From JAFGBI01 sp964480725 (GTDB taxonomy: Bacteria; Myxococcota_A; Polyangia; Polyangiales; Polyangiaceae), in assembly GCA_964480725.1 (NCBI GenBank), contig CAYZQO010000005.1:79366-143365 (forward strand): 64,000 nucleotides of DNA, given 5' to 3'. Made by a program: the position numbers and the translations under genes. Positions 32,730-42,313 of this stretch are shown here, piece by piece; the first letter of the stretch is position 1; every line of letters starts with the position of its first letter. Below the pieces are notes generated by a model. It was not told where the DNA came from. It was given only the letters and a program-made list of their open reading frames with translations, and did no database searches.

Positions 32730-33037
32730 ACGCGCGTCCGCGCGCGGCGCCCCGTCCCCTCCACCGAGCCCCCAGCCCGCTCCCCCCTGATCGGGGCCGT
32801 CCGTGCCGGCGGCCGGTCCCTTCCCATGCTGATTCTGTGGCGCCCGGGCTTGCCCCGCCCCGGGGGCTCGTGCTAGGGGCAGAACCGTCGTTGATGTGTC
32901 GCTCCCGCGGGGGGAGCGTCCCGAGCGGCGGCTCTGGATCTCGGCTAGGTCTGGGCTGTCGGTAGGTATCGCTCGGATCAAGCTCGGCTCGGAATGGTCG
33001 CATCGCGCCACCCGAACCAGCCCACGGTCCTCGAGCC
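32730..33037. other. Gap between the rightward ExbB unit and the pyrophosphatase homologue
   Basis: 308 bp with no coding frame that I trust. A small hairpin (GCTCCC, CGCGG, GGGAGC) lies near 32901-32917. No clear promoter for the gene at 33038 is visible, so read-through from the ExbB unit remains possible. Confidence 0.4.
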
Positions 33038-35263
33038 ATGTCTTGGATCGGTTCCCCGCTGGAAAGCGGCGGCGCCGTCGCTTCGCCCGCAGATTTTCCC
33101 ATCGTGACCGAGATCGGGCTCACCGTCGTCACCAACCTGCTCGGCTTGGCGTTCGCCGTCGTGTTGGCGCGCTGGATCCTCACCGCTGACGCCGGGTCGG
33201 CCGGGCTTCGTCGCCTCGACGGCGCGGTGCGGCGCGCGGTCGACGTCCAGCTCTGGCGCTCGTTCCGGAGTGCCAGCGCCTTCGCCGCCGTGGGGCTCTC
33301 GGTCGCCCTCGCCGGATCGGGGCTGCGCCTCCTCGGCGTGGCGCCGGCTCCGAGCCTGGCGAGCGCGCTGCTCACCGCCCTCGGCTTTGCGGTGGGCGTC
33401 GTGATGGCGTGCCTCACCGCGCAGCTCGGCGCCCAGCTCGCCCGTGCGGGCACGGTGCGCGCGGTCGCCGCGGCGCGCCGAGACACCGGGGACGCGATCA
33501 CCGTGCTCCTGCGCTCGACGGGGGCCGCAGCCCTCTTCGCCTCCACCACTGCGGTGCTGGCGAACCTCAGCCTTTTCGTCCTGGCCTTCGCCGTCGAGGG
33601 TGGCTTCTCGTCGACCGGCGACGCAGCGCGCGCCGCCTCCCGCGGCGCGCTGCTGGTCGCCCCCACGGCGTTCGGCTCCGGCGCGGCGGCGCTCCTGATC
33701 GAGCGCACGGGCTCGGTCTACCGAGCCGCCACCGCCATGGCGACGGAGATCGCGGGGGACGCTACCGGCGCGGTTGGACACGACGACCCGCGCAACCCCG
33801 CGCTGATCGCCGAACTGGTGGGGAGCCACCTGGGTCGAACCGCGGTGCGGGTGCTCGACCTGCAGGTTGCGGTGGCGGTCGCCGGGGCCATCCAGGCGCC
33901 TCTCAGCGTGGCGATCCACACCGCCACCGGCTCGGTGGGGCTCGCGCTCCTCCCGGTGGTGGTCCACGCGTTCGCCGCGATCGCAAGCGCGGTGGGGCTC
34001 CTGGTCGTGCGTGTGGGGCCGCGCGAGACGGCCACTGCTGCCCTCTACCGCAGCCTCGCGGCGACCGTCGCGGTGGCGACGGGCGGGCTCGCCGCCGCCT
34101 CGCTGTGGCTGGTCGGCGAGCATTGGTTGCGCCTGTTCGCGAGCGGTCTGGCGGCGCTAGCAGCGCTTCTCATCGCCTCGCGCGTCGCGAGCGTGCACCA
34201 CCGCACCCGCGCCGGACGCGCCCGGGAACTCGGCCCCGGATCGCGCGCGAGCGCTGTTCCTGCTCTCACCGCCGGCCTGGGCATTGGACTCGAGTCGGCC
34301 ATCGTCCCGGTGGTGGTCACGGGGCTCGGGCTGGTCGTCAGCTGGCACCTCGGTCAGAGCACGGGCATCGCGGACGGCGGCGTGATCGCGCTCGCCACGG
34401 CGACGGCGCTCCTGCTCAGCGCCGCGCCGTTTGCCCTGGCGATGTCGGCGTTCGACCCCTCAGCCAGTGACGCGCGGGGCGTGCTCGCGCTGACCCGCGA
34501 CGACGACACCGACGCGACGTCGAGCCGCGTCCGCGAGCTCGACGAGGCGGGCTTCGCCGCCGGCCACCTCGCGCAGCCTTACCTCGTCCTGCTCGGCGCC
34601 GTGGTCGCCTTCGGTGCCGCCTGGACGCTGGGCATCGCCCACGGCGAACCCACCGGCGTCACCGCCTTCACGGCCAGCGCCGTGCTCCCCGGTGTGGTCT
34701 GGAGCGGCGCCCTCGGTGGCGTCCTGGTCCTGGCCCGGATCGGCGGCGCGACCCGGGCGGCTGGGCGCGGCGCGGTCGAGCTGACGGCCGAGATCGATCG
34801 CCAGCTCCGCCGTTTTCCGCGGGAGCGCGGCGTCGCGCAGATCCCCGCCGATTTCACCCCCAGCTACCGGGCCTGCACTGACCTCGCCGCCACTGTCGCC
34901 GCGCGCGGCGCCTGGCCGACCGCCTTCGCGCTGACCATACCCCTGCTGGTCGCTCTGGTCGCGCTCCTGGTCGGGTGGGCGATCCCTACGACCGCGAGCC
35001 AACGCCTGCCGACGCAGGCGCTGACAGCGCTATCGCTCGTCGGCACCGTCACGGGGCTCGGAGCCGCACTCACCGCGACAGGCGCCAGCGCCCTGCTACT
35101 CGGGCCCCGTCGCGCGCCTCGGCGCCCCGCGGGTGGGGAGCAAACCTCCTCCACCCCCGCCGCGCTGGGCGAGGTGATGGCGACAACGGTCGGACCGACG
35201 GCGATGCTGCTGGTCAAGGTCGTCGCCGTCGCCGCCCTCGTCCTCGCCCCAGCCCTCGGCTGA
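33038..35263 (+). CDS. Degenerate membrane-pyrophosphatase homologue (pseudoenzyme candidate)
   Basis: 741 residues, about 16 hydrophobic segments, the length and layout of proton-pumping membrane pyrophosphatases. Landmarks that align are VRAVAAARRDTGDA (family RTAAAAR), HDDPRNPALIA at 248-258 (family EDDPRNPA.IA), the AFDPSASD block, a LDEAG block, YRACTDLAATVAAR (family YARCVDISTKAAL) and the C-terminal TVGPTAMLLVK. The hydrolytic motifs are gone: DNVGDNVGD reads ELVGSHLGR (259-267); DVGADLVGKVE reads TAMATEIAGDAT; IDAYGPIADN reads MSAFDPSASD (469-478); the GKGF Lys is Gln513; GGAWDNAKK and GDPFKD are lost. Hence pyrophosphate hydrolysis and pumping are very unlikely. The even conservation of fold landmarks and an intact long frame argue against simple decay. 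It follows the rightward ExbB unit; the role is unknown, perhaps regulatory or scaffold. Confidence 0.85.
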   Translation: MSWIGSPLESGGAVASPADFPIVTEIGLTVVTNLLGLAFAVVLARWILTADAGSAGLRRLDGAVRRAVDVQLWRSFRSASAFAAVGLSVALAGSGLRLLGVAPAPSLASALLTALGFAVGVVMACLTAQLGAQLARAGTVRAVAAARRDTGDAITVLLRSTGAAALFASTTAVLANLSLFVLAFAVEGGFSSTGDAARAASRGALLVAPTAFGSGAAALLIERTGSVYRAATAMATEIAGDATGAVGHDDPRNPALIAELVGSHLGRTAVRVLDLQVAVAVAGAIQAPLSVAIHTATGSVGLALLPVVVHAFAAIASAVGLLVVRVGPRETATAALYRSLAATVAVATGGLAAASLWLVGEHWLRLFASGLAALAALLIASRVASVHHRTRAGRARELGPGSRASAVPALTAGLGIGLESAIVPVVVTGLGLVVSWHLGQSTGIADGGVIALATATALLLSAAPFALAMSAFDPSASDARGVLALTRDDDTDATSSRVRELDEAGFAAGHLAQPYLVLLGAVVAFGAAWTLGIAHGEPTGVTAFTASAVLPGVVWSGALGGVLVLARIGGATRAAGRGAVELTAEIDRQLRRFPRERGVAQIPADFTPSYRACTDLAATVAARGAWPTAFALTIPLLVALVALLVGWAIPTTASQRLPTQALTALSLVGTVTGLGAALTATGASALLLGPRRAPRRPAGGEQTSSTPAALGEVMATTVGPTAMLLVKVVAVAALVLAPALG

Positions 35264-35298
35264 CTCCCTCACGGCTTCCCCAACCCAAGGATCGGCGA

Positions 35299-38200
35299 TT
35301 GTCCTCCATCTCTGAGACGCTCTCCACCCTCTCCGACCGAGGCCTGCGCAGGCTGCTCGGCGCCCGCACCTTTCTCCGCGGCCTCGACTACGAAAAGCGC
35401 AAGGTCGTCGAGGAGGTCGAGGTCACCGAGGCCAGCGCGCACGGCCGTGTGCGCGGCTCCGATCCCGATCCCTATGAGACGACGATCCGCCTCGGCGGCG
35501 ACGGCATCACCTCCTTCTGCACCTGCCCGGCCTTCCAGAAGACGAGCCAGCACTGCAAACACGTCGCTGCGCTGCTCATCACCGTGCGCAACCAGGCGCG
35601 CGCACAGATGCCCCGCCAGCCACCGCAGGCGGCGCCCGCGCCGGCTGCGGCCCCGGCCCCGGCCCCCGCCGCCAGCCAGGACCAGAGCAAGGCAAGCCGC
35701 CGCCGTGACCGCCGCCGTCGCGTCCAGTCGCAGCAGCACGCCGTCCCACCGGGGATGCAGCTCCCACCGACCGTGAGCGCGAGCGCGCGCGCGACAGGGC
35801 TCGGCGCCTGGCTCGCTCCGCAGGGGCTCGTCCGGAGCCGCCCCCTCGAGTTTCGCGTCCACGTCCGTCAAGGCGGGCTGACGGTGACGGTCCTCGACAC
35901 CGACGCTCGAGTGCCTCTCCTACCAAGCGTGGCGCTCTCGTGGCAGGCGCACGCGCCCACCCCCGAGCGCGAGGCGCTGCGAGTGCTCGCCCGGTTCGAG
36001 AGCGGCAACCCCCGTCACCCCGCCGTCGACATTCGGGGCGAAGACGCCGCCGAGTTGCTCCCCCACCTCGTGGGCCTGCGTGTGCTCCTCGAGCCGGCGT
36101 TGATGCAGCTCCGGTTCGTCGACGAGGCGATCCGGCCCCGCTTCGATCTCGAGATGGTCGGCGCCGACACCATCGTCTGCAAGGCGACCTTCGAGCGCAA
36201 CGGCGACGGGCGTCGCTTCCACCTCGCCTCGGGCGGCTGGTTCGAGGGCGCCCCAGGCTGGCACATCGACACCAGCGAGGGCACCGCCCGGCCGCTCGAT
36301 CGCCGCGTCGCCCCCGCGGCGTTGACCCGGTTGCTCCGCAGCTCCACCATCGCCGAGCCCGCGTCCGAGCTCATCGCCCTCATCACCGACGGGTTGCCGC
36401 GCGTGGCGCTCGAGATGGGCGCCGAGCTGCCCGACCTCTCCCAGGTCGCGGACGTGACGGATCTCGAGCCGACCTTCCGGCTCCGAGCCACCGGCTCCCT
36501 CACCGAGGTGAGAGCGAGCCTGACCGCCTGCTATGGCGACGAGGAGGTCGAGATCCGCGCCGATGGGATGTCACCTCCTGTCCGTATCATCCCCCCACGG
36601 GAAGGCCAGAAGCGCGCCAAGGTGATCCGCTTCGACATCGTCGCCCAGCAACAGGCGTCCGGGGAGCTCGCCTCCCTGGGCCTCTCCGCCGACGAGTCGG
36701 GGGCGCTCTTCGCTGCGGACGGTGACCGGGCCATCCAGTTCTGGGCCGAGGGTGTCGGCTCGCTGCCGGAAGACTGGGACCTCTATGTCCCCGAGGACCT
36801 CGTCGGCGCCCAGGTGCGCCGCGGCTTCGTGGCCATGAACGCGCGCGTCTCGAGCGGGGTCGACTGGCTCGCCGTCAAGGTGACCTACGAAAGCGAAGGG
36901 ATCGGGGTGGACCGCGCGGAGCTCGAGCGATGCCTGCGCGAGGGCCGCAAATTCGTTAAGCTCAGCGACGACTCCTTCGCGCAGTTCGACCCGGAAAAGG
37001 TCCGGGCGATGATGGACCGCGAAGTGGAGCTCATGGCCTCCTCCGGCAAGTCCGGCAAGCTCGCGCTGTCCCAGGTTGGCCGCGTGCAGGAGCTCCTCCA
37101 GCACGCCGAGTCCACCAGCGTCGCCGCCTCGACGCGCGCACTCTTCGAGAAGATCGGCAATATCGCCGAGATCGCGCCGGCCAAGCGTCCCCGCGGGCTC
37201 AAGGCCGTCCTGCGACCGTACCAGGAGCAGGGGCTCTCCTGGCTCAAGTTCATCGATGACCTCGGCTCGGGCGGCGTTCTGGCCGACGACATGGGGCTCG
37301 GCAAGACGGTCCAGACCATCGCGCTGTTCATGGCGCTGAAGCAGGAGAAGAAGGCGCTGCGCGCCTTGATCGTGGCGCCAACCAGCGTCGTGACCAACTG
37401 GGTGCGCGAGATAGAGCGCTTCGCCCCGACGCTGACGACCGCGCTCTGGCACGGGGCCGGGCGCCGGGAACAGAAGAAGGACCTCGGCAACGTCAACGTT
37501 ATCATCACCAGCTACGCCCTGCTCCGCCGTGACATCGATCTCCTGAAGAAGATCAAGCTCGACTACGCCATCCTCGACGAGGCGCAGAACATCAAGAACC
37601 CGCTCAGCGCCACCGCCCAGTCAGCTCGCGAGCTCCTCGCCGAGCGCCGCCTAGCGCTCACCGGGACACCCATCGAGAACCGCCTCAGCGAGATCTGGTC
37701 GATCTTCGAGTTCGTGAGCCCGGGTCTGCTGCCCCCGCTGCCGAAATTCGAGGAGAAGTTCGCGCGCCCGATCGATCAAGGAGACTCGCGAGCGGCGGCC
37801 CGCCTCCGCGCGGTGATCCACCCCTTCATTCTGCGCCGCACCAAGCTCGAGGTCGCCAAGGACCTGCCGGCCAAGATCGAGGTCGACAAGATCGTCGATC
37901 TCGCCCCGGATCAGCGCGCCATCTACACCCAGGTCCTGCGCGAGGTGCGGGCCCAGGTCCTGGGCGAGGTCGAACGTGCTGGTATGGCGAAGAGCCAGCT
38001 CCACATCCTAGCCGGGCTAACCAAGCTCCGTCAGGCCGCCTGCGACCCGCGCCTGCTGGGGTTGCCGCGTGAGTTCAGCCACGACGACAGCGGCAAGCTC
38101 AGCGCGCTCCGGGAGCTCATCGACGAGGTCGAGTCCGGCGGCCACAAAGTGCTGGTGTTCAGCCAGTTCGTCTCGATGCTGCGGCTGGTTCGTGATGCCC

Positions 38201-38601
38201 TCGAAGAGGACCGAATCAAGTACGAGTACCTCGACGGGAGCACCACCGATCGCGCCGAGCGCATCGAGCGGTTCCAGACCGACCCGACCATCCCCGTTTT
38301 CTTGATCAGCCTCAAGGCGGGCGGGACTGGCCTTAACCTCACAGCCGCGGACACGGTCATTCACTTCGATCCCTGGTGGAACCCAGCCGTGGAGGACCAG
38401 GCCTCCGACCGCGCCCACCGCATCGGTCAGACCAAGGTGGTGACCGTGTACCGACTGGTGGCCGCCGGGACCATCGAAGAGAAGATCCTCGAGCTGAAGC
38501 AGAAGAAGAAGGAGCTGGTGGCGTCCGTGCTGAGTGAGGACTCGCCAGCGGGGAAGAAGCTCACCCGCGACGACCTGGACGAACTGTTCCGGCTCGAGTA
38601 G
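35299..38601 (+). CDS. SWIM zinc-finger SNF2-family helicase
   Basis: 1100 residues. The start is a TTG at 35299, chosen because AAGGA lies 7 nt upstream and it begins just before the conserved N-terminal domain; an ATG is not available nearby. A SWIM zinc finger at about residues 75-98 (FCTCPAF then HCKHVAALL) is followed by an Ala/Pro linker and an uncharacterised middle region. The C-terminal ~470 residues form the SNF2 ATPase: Walker A region DDMGLGKTVQTIALF, Walker B DEAQ (AILDEAQNIKN), TGTPIENRLSEIW, the second lobe with VFSQFVSMLRL, FLISLKAGGTGLNLT and ASDRAHRIGQTK. All helicase motifs are present. Such bacterial Swi2/Snf2 proteins remodel DNA- or RNA-polymerase-bound proteins; the specific role is not known. 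It converges with rodA. Confidence 0.95.
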   Translation: MSSISETLSTLSDRGLRRLLGARTFLRGLDYEKRKVVEEVEVTEASAHGRVRGSDPDPYETTIRLGGDGITSFCTCPAFQKTSQHCKHVAALLITVRNQARAQMPRQPPQAAPAPAAAPAPAPAASQDQSKASRRRDRRRRVQSQQHAVPPGMQLPPTVSASARATGLGAWLAPQGLVRSRPLEFRVHVRQGGLTVTVLDTDARVPLLPSVALSWQAHAPTPEREALRVLARFESGNPRHPAVDIRGEDAAELLPHLVGLRVLLEPALMQLRFVDEAIRPRFDLEMVGADTIVCKATFERNGDGRRFHLASGGWFEGAPGWHIDTSEGTARPLDRRVAPAALTRLLRSSTIAEPASELIALITDGLPRVALEMGAELPDLSQVADVTDLEPTFRLRATGSLTEVRASLTACYGDEEVEIRADGMSPPVRIIPPREGQKRAKVIRFDIVAQQQASGELASLGLSADESGALFAADGDRAIQFWAEGVGSLPEDWDLYVPEDLVGAQVRRGFVAMNARVSSGVDWLAVKVTYESEGIGVDRAELERCLREGRKFVKLSDDSFAQFDPEKVRAMMDREVELMASSGKSGKLALSQVGRVQELLQHAESTSVAASTRALFEKIGNIAEIAPAKRPRGLKAVLRPYQEQGLSWLKFIDDLGSGGVLADDMGLGKTVQTIALFMALKQEKKALRALIVAPTSVVTNWVREIERFAPTLTTALWHGAGRREQKKDLGNVNVIITSYALLRRDIDLLKKIKLDYAILDEAQNIKNPLSATAQSARELLAERRLALTGTPIENRLSEIWSIFEFVSPGLLPPLPKFEEKFARPIDQGDSRAAARLRAVIHPFILRRTKLEVAKDLPAKIEVDKIVDLAPDQRAIYTQVLREVRAQVLGEVERAGMAKSQLHILAGLTKLRQAACDPRLLGLPREFSHDDSGKLSALRELIDEVESGGHKVLVFSQFVSMLRLVRDALEEDRIKYEYLDGSTTDRAERIERFQTDPTIPVFLISLKAGGTGLNLTAADTVIHFDPWWNPAVEDQASDRAHRIGQTKVVTVYRLVAAGTIEEKILELKQKKKELVASVLSEDSPAGKKLTRDDLDELFRLE

Positions 38602-38653
38602 GCGCCCCTAACCGCACGACGCCAGGTGCCCTCGATGCGGACACTGCGCCCGA

Positions 38654-39778
38654 TCACCGGCGCATCGAGACACCCATCAGCAGCCCGAAGCCGATCAGCG
38701 ACGTGACCAGGCTCGAGCCGCCGTACGAGAACAGCGGGAGCGTGATCCCCACCACCGGGAGCAGCCCCATTGCCATCCCCGCGTTGGCCAGCGTGTGCCA
38801 AAAGACCACCGCTCCCACCCCGATCGCCACCGCGGCGCCGAAGCGATCCTTGGCCTGAGATGCCACGTGGATGGACCAGATGCACAGGAACGCGTAGTTC
38901 CCCATCAGCACCAGCCCACCGATCAGACCCCAGTCCTCCGCGAACACGGCCAGTGGGAAGTCACTGAACTGATCGGGCAGGAAGCCGAACTGGTTCTGCG
39001 TCCCCTGCATGAATCCCTCGCCCCAGAACCCGCCGTTCCCGATCGCGATGCGCGACTGGAGTGCGTGCCAGCCCGTCCCCGTCTTGTCGGCCTCCGGATC
39101 GAGGAAGCTCGTGATTCGGTCGCGCTGATACTCGCGCATCCCGTAACTCCAGAGCAGGAACGCGGCCGCAGCCAGCGTCGCCGCTAGGGTGACCACCGTC
39201 CGCGGCCGGATCCGCATCATGGCGAGCATGGTCCCGGCCGTGAAAAGGTACACGAGCGCCGTGCCCAGATCCGGCTGCACCATCACCAACCCCACCGGGA
39301 GCACGGTGATGGCAAGCGCCGGGACCAGGTCGATCAAGCTACGGGGCTCCGTCTTCGGATCGTCGTGGAGGTGCTTTGCCAGCACGACCACGAGGAACAT
39401 CTTCATGAACTCGCTGGGCTGGTAGTTGAACCACCCGAGTTCGATCCAGCGCCGTGCTCCTCGGGTGTCCGCACCGAGCACGAACACGAGACACAGCGTG
39501 AGGATGCCGAAGGCGTACATCGGGTACGCCAGCCGCTCGTACTGGCGATAGTCGATGGCCGCGACCAGGATCCCCGCCAGCATCCCGACCACCAGCCAGT
39601 AGATCTGGGAGACGTAGACGTCGGCCAATCCAGCCCGAGCCCCGGCGCCGATGTAGGGGCTCGTCGCGCTGTACAAGTTGACCACGCCCATCGTCGCGAC
39701 GGTGACGATCCCCGTCATCAGGTACCAGTCGATCTGCACCCCCGAGCGAAACGAAACCCGGTCACCGGCCCGCGCCAT
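38654..39778 (-). CDS. rodA: Rod-shape SEDS glycosyltransferase RodA
   Basis: 374 residues, normal RodA length, with ten or so hydrophobic segments. SEDS signatures are ARRWIELGWFNYQPSEFMK, VMVQPDLGTALVYLFTAG, SRIAIGNGGFWGEGFMQG, FAEDWGLIGGLVLMG and GITLPLFSYGGSSLVT. RodA polymerises glycan strands during elongation and works with PBP2, encoded immediately upstream: the rodA ATG shares a base with the PBP2 stop (TGATG), so the pair is coupled. It is the last gene of the mre/mrd cluster and converges with the SNF2 gene. Confidence 0.97.
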   Translation of the reverse strand: MARAGDRVSFRSGVQIDWYLMTGIVTVATMGVVNLYSATSPYIGAGARAGLADVYVSQIYWLVVGMLAGILVAAIDYRQYERLAYPMYAFGILTLCLVFVLGADTRGARRWIELGWFNYQPSEFMKMFLVVVLAKHLHDDPKTEPRSLIDLVPALAITVLPVGLVMVQPDLGTALVYLFTAGTMLAMMRIRPRTVVTLAATLAAAAFLLWSYGMREYQRDRITSFLDPEADKTGTGWHALQSRIAIGNGGFWGEGFMQGTQNQFGFLPDQFSDFPLAVFAEDWGLIGGLVLMGNYAFLCIWSIHVASQAKDRFGAAVAIGVGAVVFWHTLANAGMAMGLLPVVGITLPLFSYGGSSLVTSLIGFGLLMGVSMRR

Positions 39779-41736
39779 CAGAGCTCCTCGTCGACTGTCT
39801 TACGCCGCGCCGCGAGGCGCTTCGCCTTTAGTCGTTGCCACTCCGCGACGACGCGCATGGCGACCGGCACCGCGTTCTTGCCGCCGCCACCGCCGTGCTC
39901 CACCAGCACGACGATCGCGATCTCCGGCGATGTCGCGGGCGCGAAGCCAGCGAACCAGGCGTGGTCGCGGTTGAAATACCAGACCTTGTCCGGGTCGACG
40001 CCGCGCGGCGTCGCCCGACTCACCTGGGCCGTGCCAGTCTTGCCTCCCATGTCGACCCCCTCGATGCGCTCCGCGTTGGCGGTGCCGCTCTCGTCGGAGA
40101 CGACCCCCGCGAGCGCGCTCATGACAAGGGCGCGGTGGTCCGGGTCGAGGTCGATGACCCGCCGGACCCGCGGCGGGAATTCCTGAACCACGGTCCCATC
40201 GCTGGTCTCGATGCTCCGAATCACCTGCGGCTGGTACAGCGTGCCCCCGTTGGCGAGGGCGGCGTAGGCGAGCGCCTCCTGCAGGACGGTCACCGTCGAG
40301 GCGCCCTGCCCGATGGACGCGAGCAGGGTGTATCCCCCCATGAACGCCCCCTTGTACCGCCGCGTGTACCAGCTGCGCGTCGGCATGCGTCCCGGGGCCT
40401 CGGGGTTGATGCCGATGCCCGTCTTGGTTCCGAAGCCGAAATCCCGCCCGATCTTAGCCAGGCGATCGATACCGGTCTTTCCCGGTGCGTTCTGGAGCGC
40501 CTCACCGAGCGCATAAAAGTACGTGTTGCACGACTCGACGATGGCCTCGTGCAGGTTGTCGTGTCCGTGCACGCCCGTGCACCGGAAGTAGCGCTTGCCG
40601 TACCAGTATCCGCCCCGACAGGCGACCTGCGTGCGCGAGTCGATCAGTCGATCCCCCAGCCCCGCCAGGGCACTGAAGGGCTTGTATGTCGACCCGGGCG
40701 GGTACGCAGCGGAGATGGTCTTGTCCAACGTCGGTCGGAGAGGGTCTGCGTAGAGCCGCCGGAAAGTGTCGCGCACGGCCTTGGTGCCGCTCCCGCCTGA
40801 CACGACGTTCGGGTCGAAGCTGGGCTTGGAGTAGGCGGCCAGGAGGCGGCCCGTGCGAACATCCACCACCACAACCGCCCCCGCGAGGTGAATGCGCATC
40901 GCCGCATCGACGGCGCGCATCAGATCGATGTCGATGGTGAGTGACACGTCGCGCCCGGGGACCGGATCCAGCTGCCGCGGTTCGTCCAGGTACTTGGCCT
41001 CGATCTGCTCCGGATTGAGGTTGGGCCGGCTCATCCCGCGCACGACCTTCTTCCAGCCTCGCTGCCCGCGCAGATAGCTCTCCCAGCGCCGCTCGACCCC
41101 CACGGCACCGACGCGGTCGCCGGACCGGTAGCCGTGATCGCCGGGCCGCGCGAGGATCTCTGCGTCCACCTCCCGCATGTAGCCGAGCGCGTGCGCGCCC
41201 AGCTCTCCGTGCGGGTAGTACCGGACTGGAACCGGTGCCACCTCCACCCCCGCCAGGCCCTCGCCCGGGCGCGCCCTCCGGCCGCGCACCTCGTGGGTCT
41301 TGAGCGCAGCGACGACGTCACGGCTGACATCCACCTGGAGCAGCGTCTGCTGCATCCGCCGCGGCCCCTGGCGCGCTTCGCGGATGTAGGCCTCGAGCGT
41401 GGCGCGCGCCTCGGTGTCGAGCCCCATCAGCTGCACGACGCGCGGCCAGGTGTTCTCCAGGTCGATGATCCCGGGCGTTACGAAGACGTTGTATGACGGA
41501 CGATTCGCCGCCAGCACAGTCCCGTTGGCGTCCCGGATGACCCCCCGCGACGTGGCCAGCGGGATACGACGGACGATGTTCTTGCGCGCCTCGTGCCGAT
41601 GGAGCTCCCCCTCGATCACCTGGAGCTCGATCAGGCGCCCGGTCATCACCGCGAACGTCGCCAGCACCACCACCACCATCCAGTGGTAGCGACGGCGAAA
41701 CTCGCCCACGTCGGACCGCTGCACCAGGAAGTCCAT
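39778..41736 (-). CDS. mrdA: Penicillin-binding protein 2, elongasome transpeptidase
   Basis: 652 residues from the ATG at 41736, preceded by GGGAGG at 7 nt; an upstream extension overlaps mreD and is rejected. One membrane anchor (WMVVVVLATFAVMTGRLIEL) lies near the N-terminus, then the dimerisation domain (ARKNIVRRIPLATSRGVIRD) and the transpeptidase domain. The catalytic SxxK is PPGSTYKPF, SxN is VESCNTYFYAL and KTG is GGKTGTAQV. It crosslinks peptidoglycan in cell elongation with RodA and the MreBCD scaffold. Gene order mreB, mreC, mreD, mrdA, rodA is complete and close-packed. Confidence 0.97.
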   Translation of the reverse strand: MDFLVQRSDVGEFRRRYHWMVVVVLATFAVMTGRLIELQVIEGELHRHEARKNIVRRIPLATSRGVIRDANGTVLAANRPSYNVFVTPGIIDLENTWPRVVQLMGLDTEARATLEAYIREARQGPRRMQQTLLQVDVSRDVVAALKTHEVRGRRARPGEGLAGVEVAPVPVRYYPHGELGAHALGYMREVDAEILARPGDHGYRSGDRVGAVGVERRWESYLRGQRGWKKVVRGMSRPNLNPEQIEAKYLDEPRQLDPVPGRDVSLTIDIDLMRAVDAAMRIHLAGAVVVVDVRTGRLLAAYSKPSFDPNVVSGGSGTKAVRDTFRRLYADPLRPTLDKTISAAYPPGSTYKPFSALAGLGDRLIDSRTQVACRGGYWYGKRYFRCTGVHGHDNLHEAIVESCNTYFYALGEALQNAPGKTGIDRLAKIGRDFGFGTKTGIGINPEAPGRMPTRSWYTRRYKGAFMGGYTLLASIGQGASTVTVLQEALAYAALANGGTLYQPQVIRSIETSDGTVVQEFPPRVRRVIDLDPDHRALVMSALAGVVSDESGTANAERIEGVDMGGKTGTAQVSRATPRGVDPDKVWYFNRDHAWFAGFAPATSPEIAIVVLVEHGGGGGKNAVPVAMRVVAEWQRLKAKRLAARRKTVDEEL

Positions 41737-41747
41737 CGTCGGCCTCC

Positions 41748-42305
41748 CTAGCTCCGCGCCTCGACCTGCCCCCGCGCGGGCGCCGTGCCTCCCTGGTGGA
41801 GCCGCTGCACCCAGCGAAACACGATCGGCGCCAGCAGCGCGGTGGCGAGCGCTCGCGGCAGGACCACGGTCGACATCTCCAGCGGACGTCGCGTGTCGGA
41901 CCCGAACACCGCGAGCAGCACCAGCACCAGCAGCCCCTCCACCAGGGCAAAGGCGAACGCCAGCGACATGCGCGGCAACAACGTCTGGGCCGTCAGACGC
42001 ACGCCCGCCAGGCGGGCCAGCCACCAGATCGCGACGTAGGTGAAGGCGAAGAGTCCGATGGGGGCGGTGGCCAGGACGTCCAGGGCATACCCGAGACAGA
42101 ACGCCAGCACGGCGCCGCGCGCCAGGCTCGGTTCCTGGACGCCGAGGAAGACCACGATCGGCAGCACGAGGTTGGGCGTGGCACCGTGCAGGTACGGCAC
42201 TACCACGGCTGGCAAGACTCCATCGATCGCCGCCAGCACCCGGAAGGCGTTCGCCTGCGCAAGAATCAGGAGCAGGCCGAGGGCGAGGAGGGCCAGGTTC
42301 CTCAT
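41748..42305 (-). CDS. mreD: Rod-shape-determining protein MreD
   Basis: 185 residues from the ATG at 42305 (MRNLALLALGLLL); the frame continues upstream to 42353 within mreC, so the shorter start is preferred. Five hydrophobic segments fill most of the length, as in MreD; seen are LVLPIVVFLGV, LAFCLGYALDVLATAPIGLF and LAFAFALVEGLLVLVLLAVF. The motif GYALDVLATAPIG matches the family. It is an inner-membrane part of the elongasome that links MreC with MreB and PBP2. Gaps of 8 and 11 bp to mreC and mrdA point to one transcript. Confidence 0.92.
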   Translation of the reverse strand: MRNLALLALGLLLILAQANAFRVLAAIDGVLPAVVVPYLHGATPNLVLPIVVFLGVQEPSLARGAVLAFCLGYALDVLATAPIGLFAFTYVAIWWLARLAGVRLTAQTLLPRMSLAFAFALVEGLLVLVLLAVFGSDTRRPLEMSTVVLPRALATALLAPIVFRWVQRLHQGGTAPARGQVEARS

Positions 42306-42313
42306 CCGCCAAC

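Noticed and set aside
33038..35263. Annotating this gene as a working proton-pumping pyrophosphatase
   Set aside because: The Mg-pyrophosphate ligands and the conserved Lys residues are replaced or deleted.
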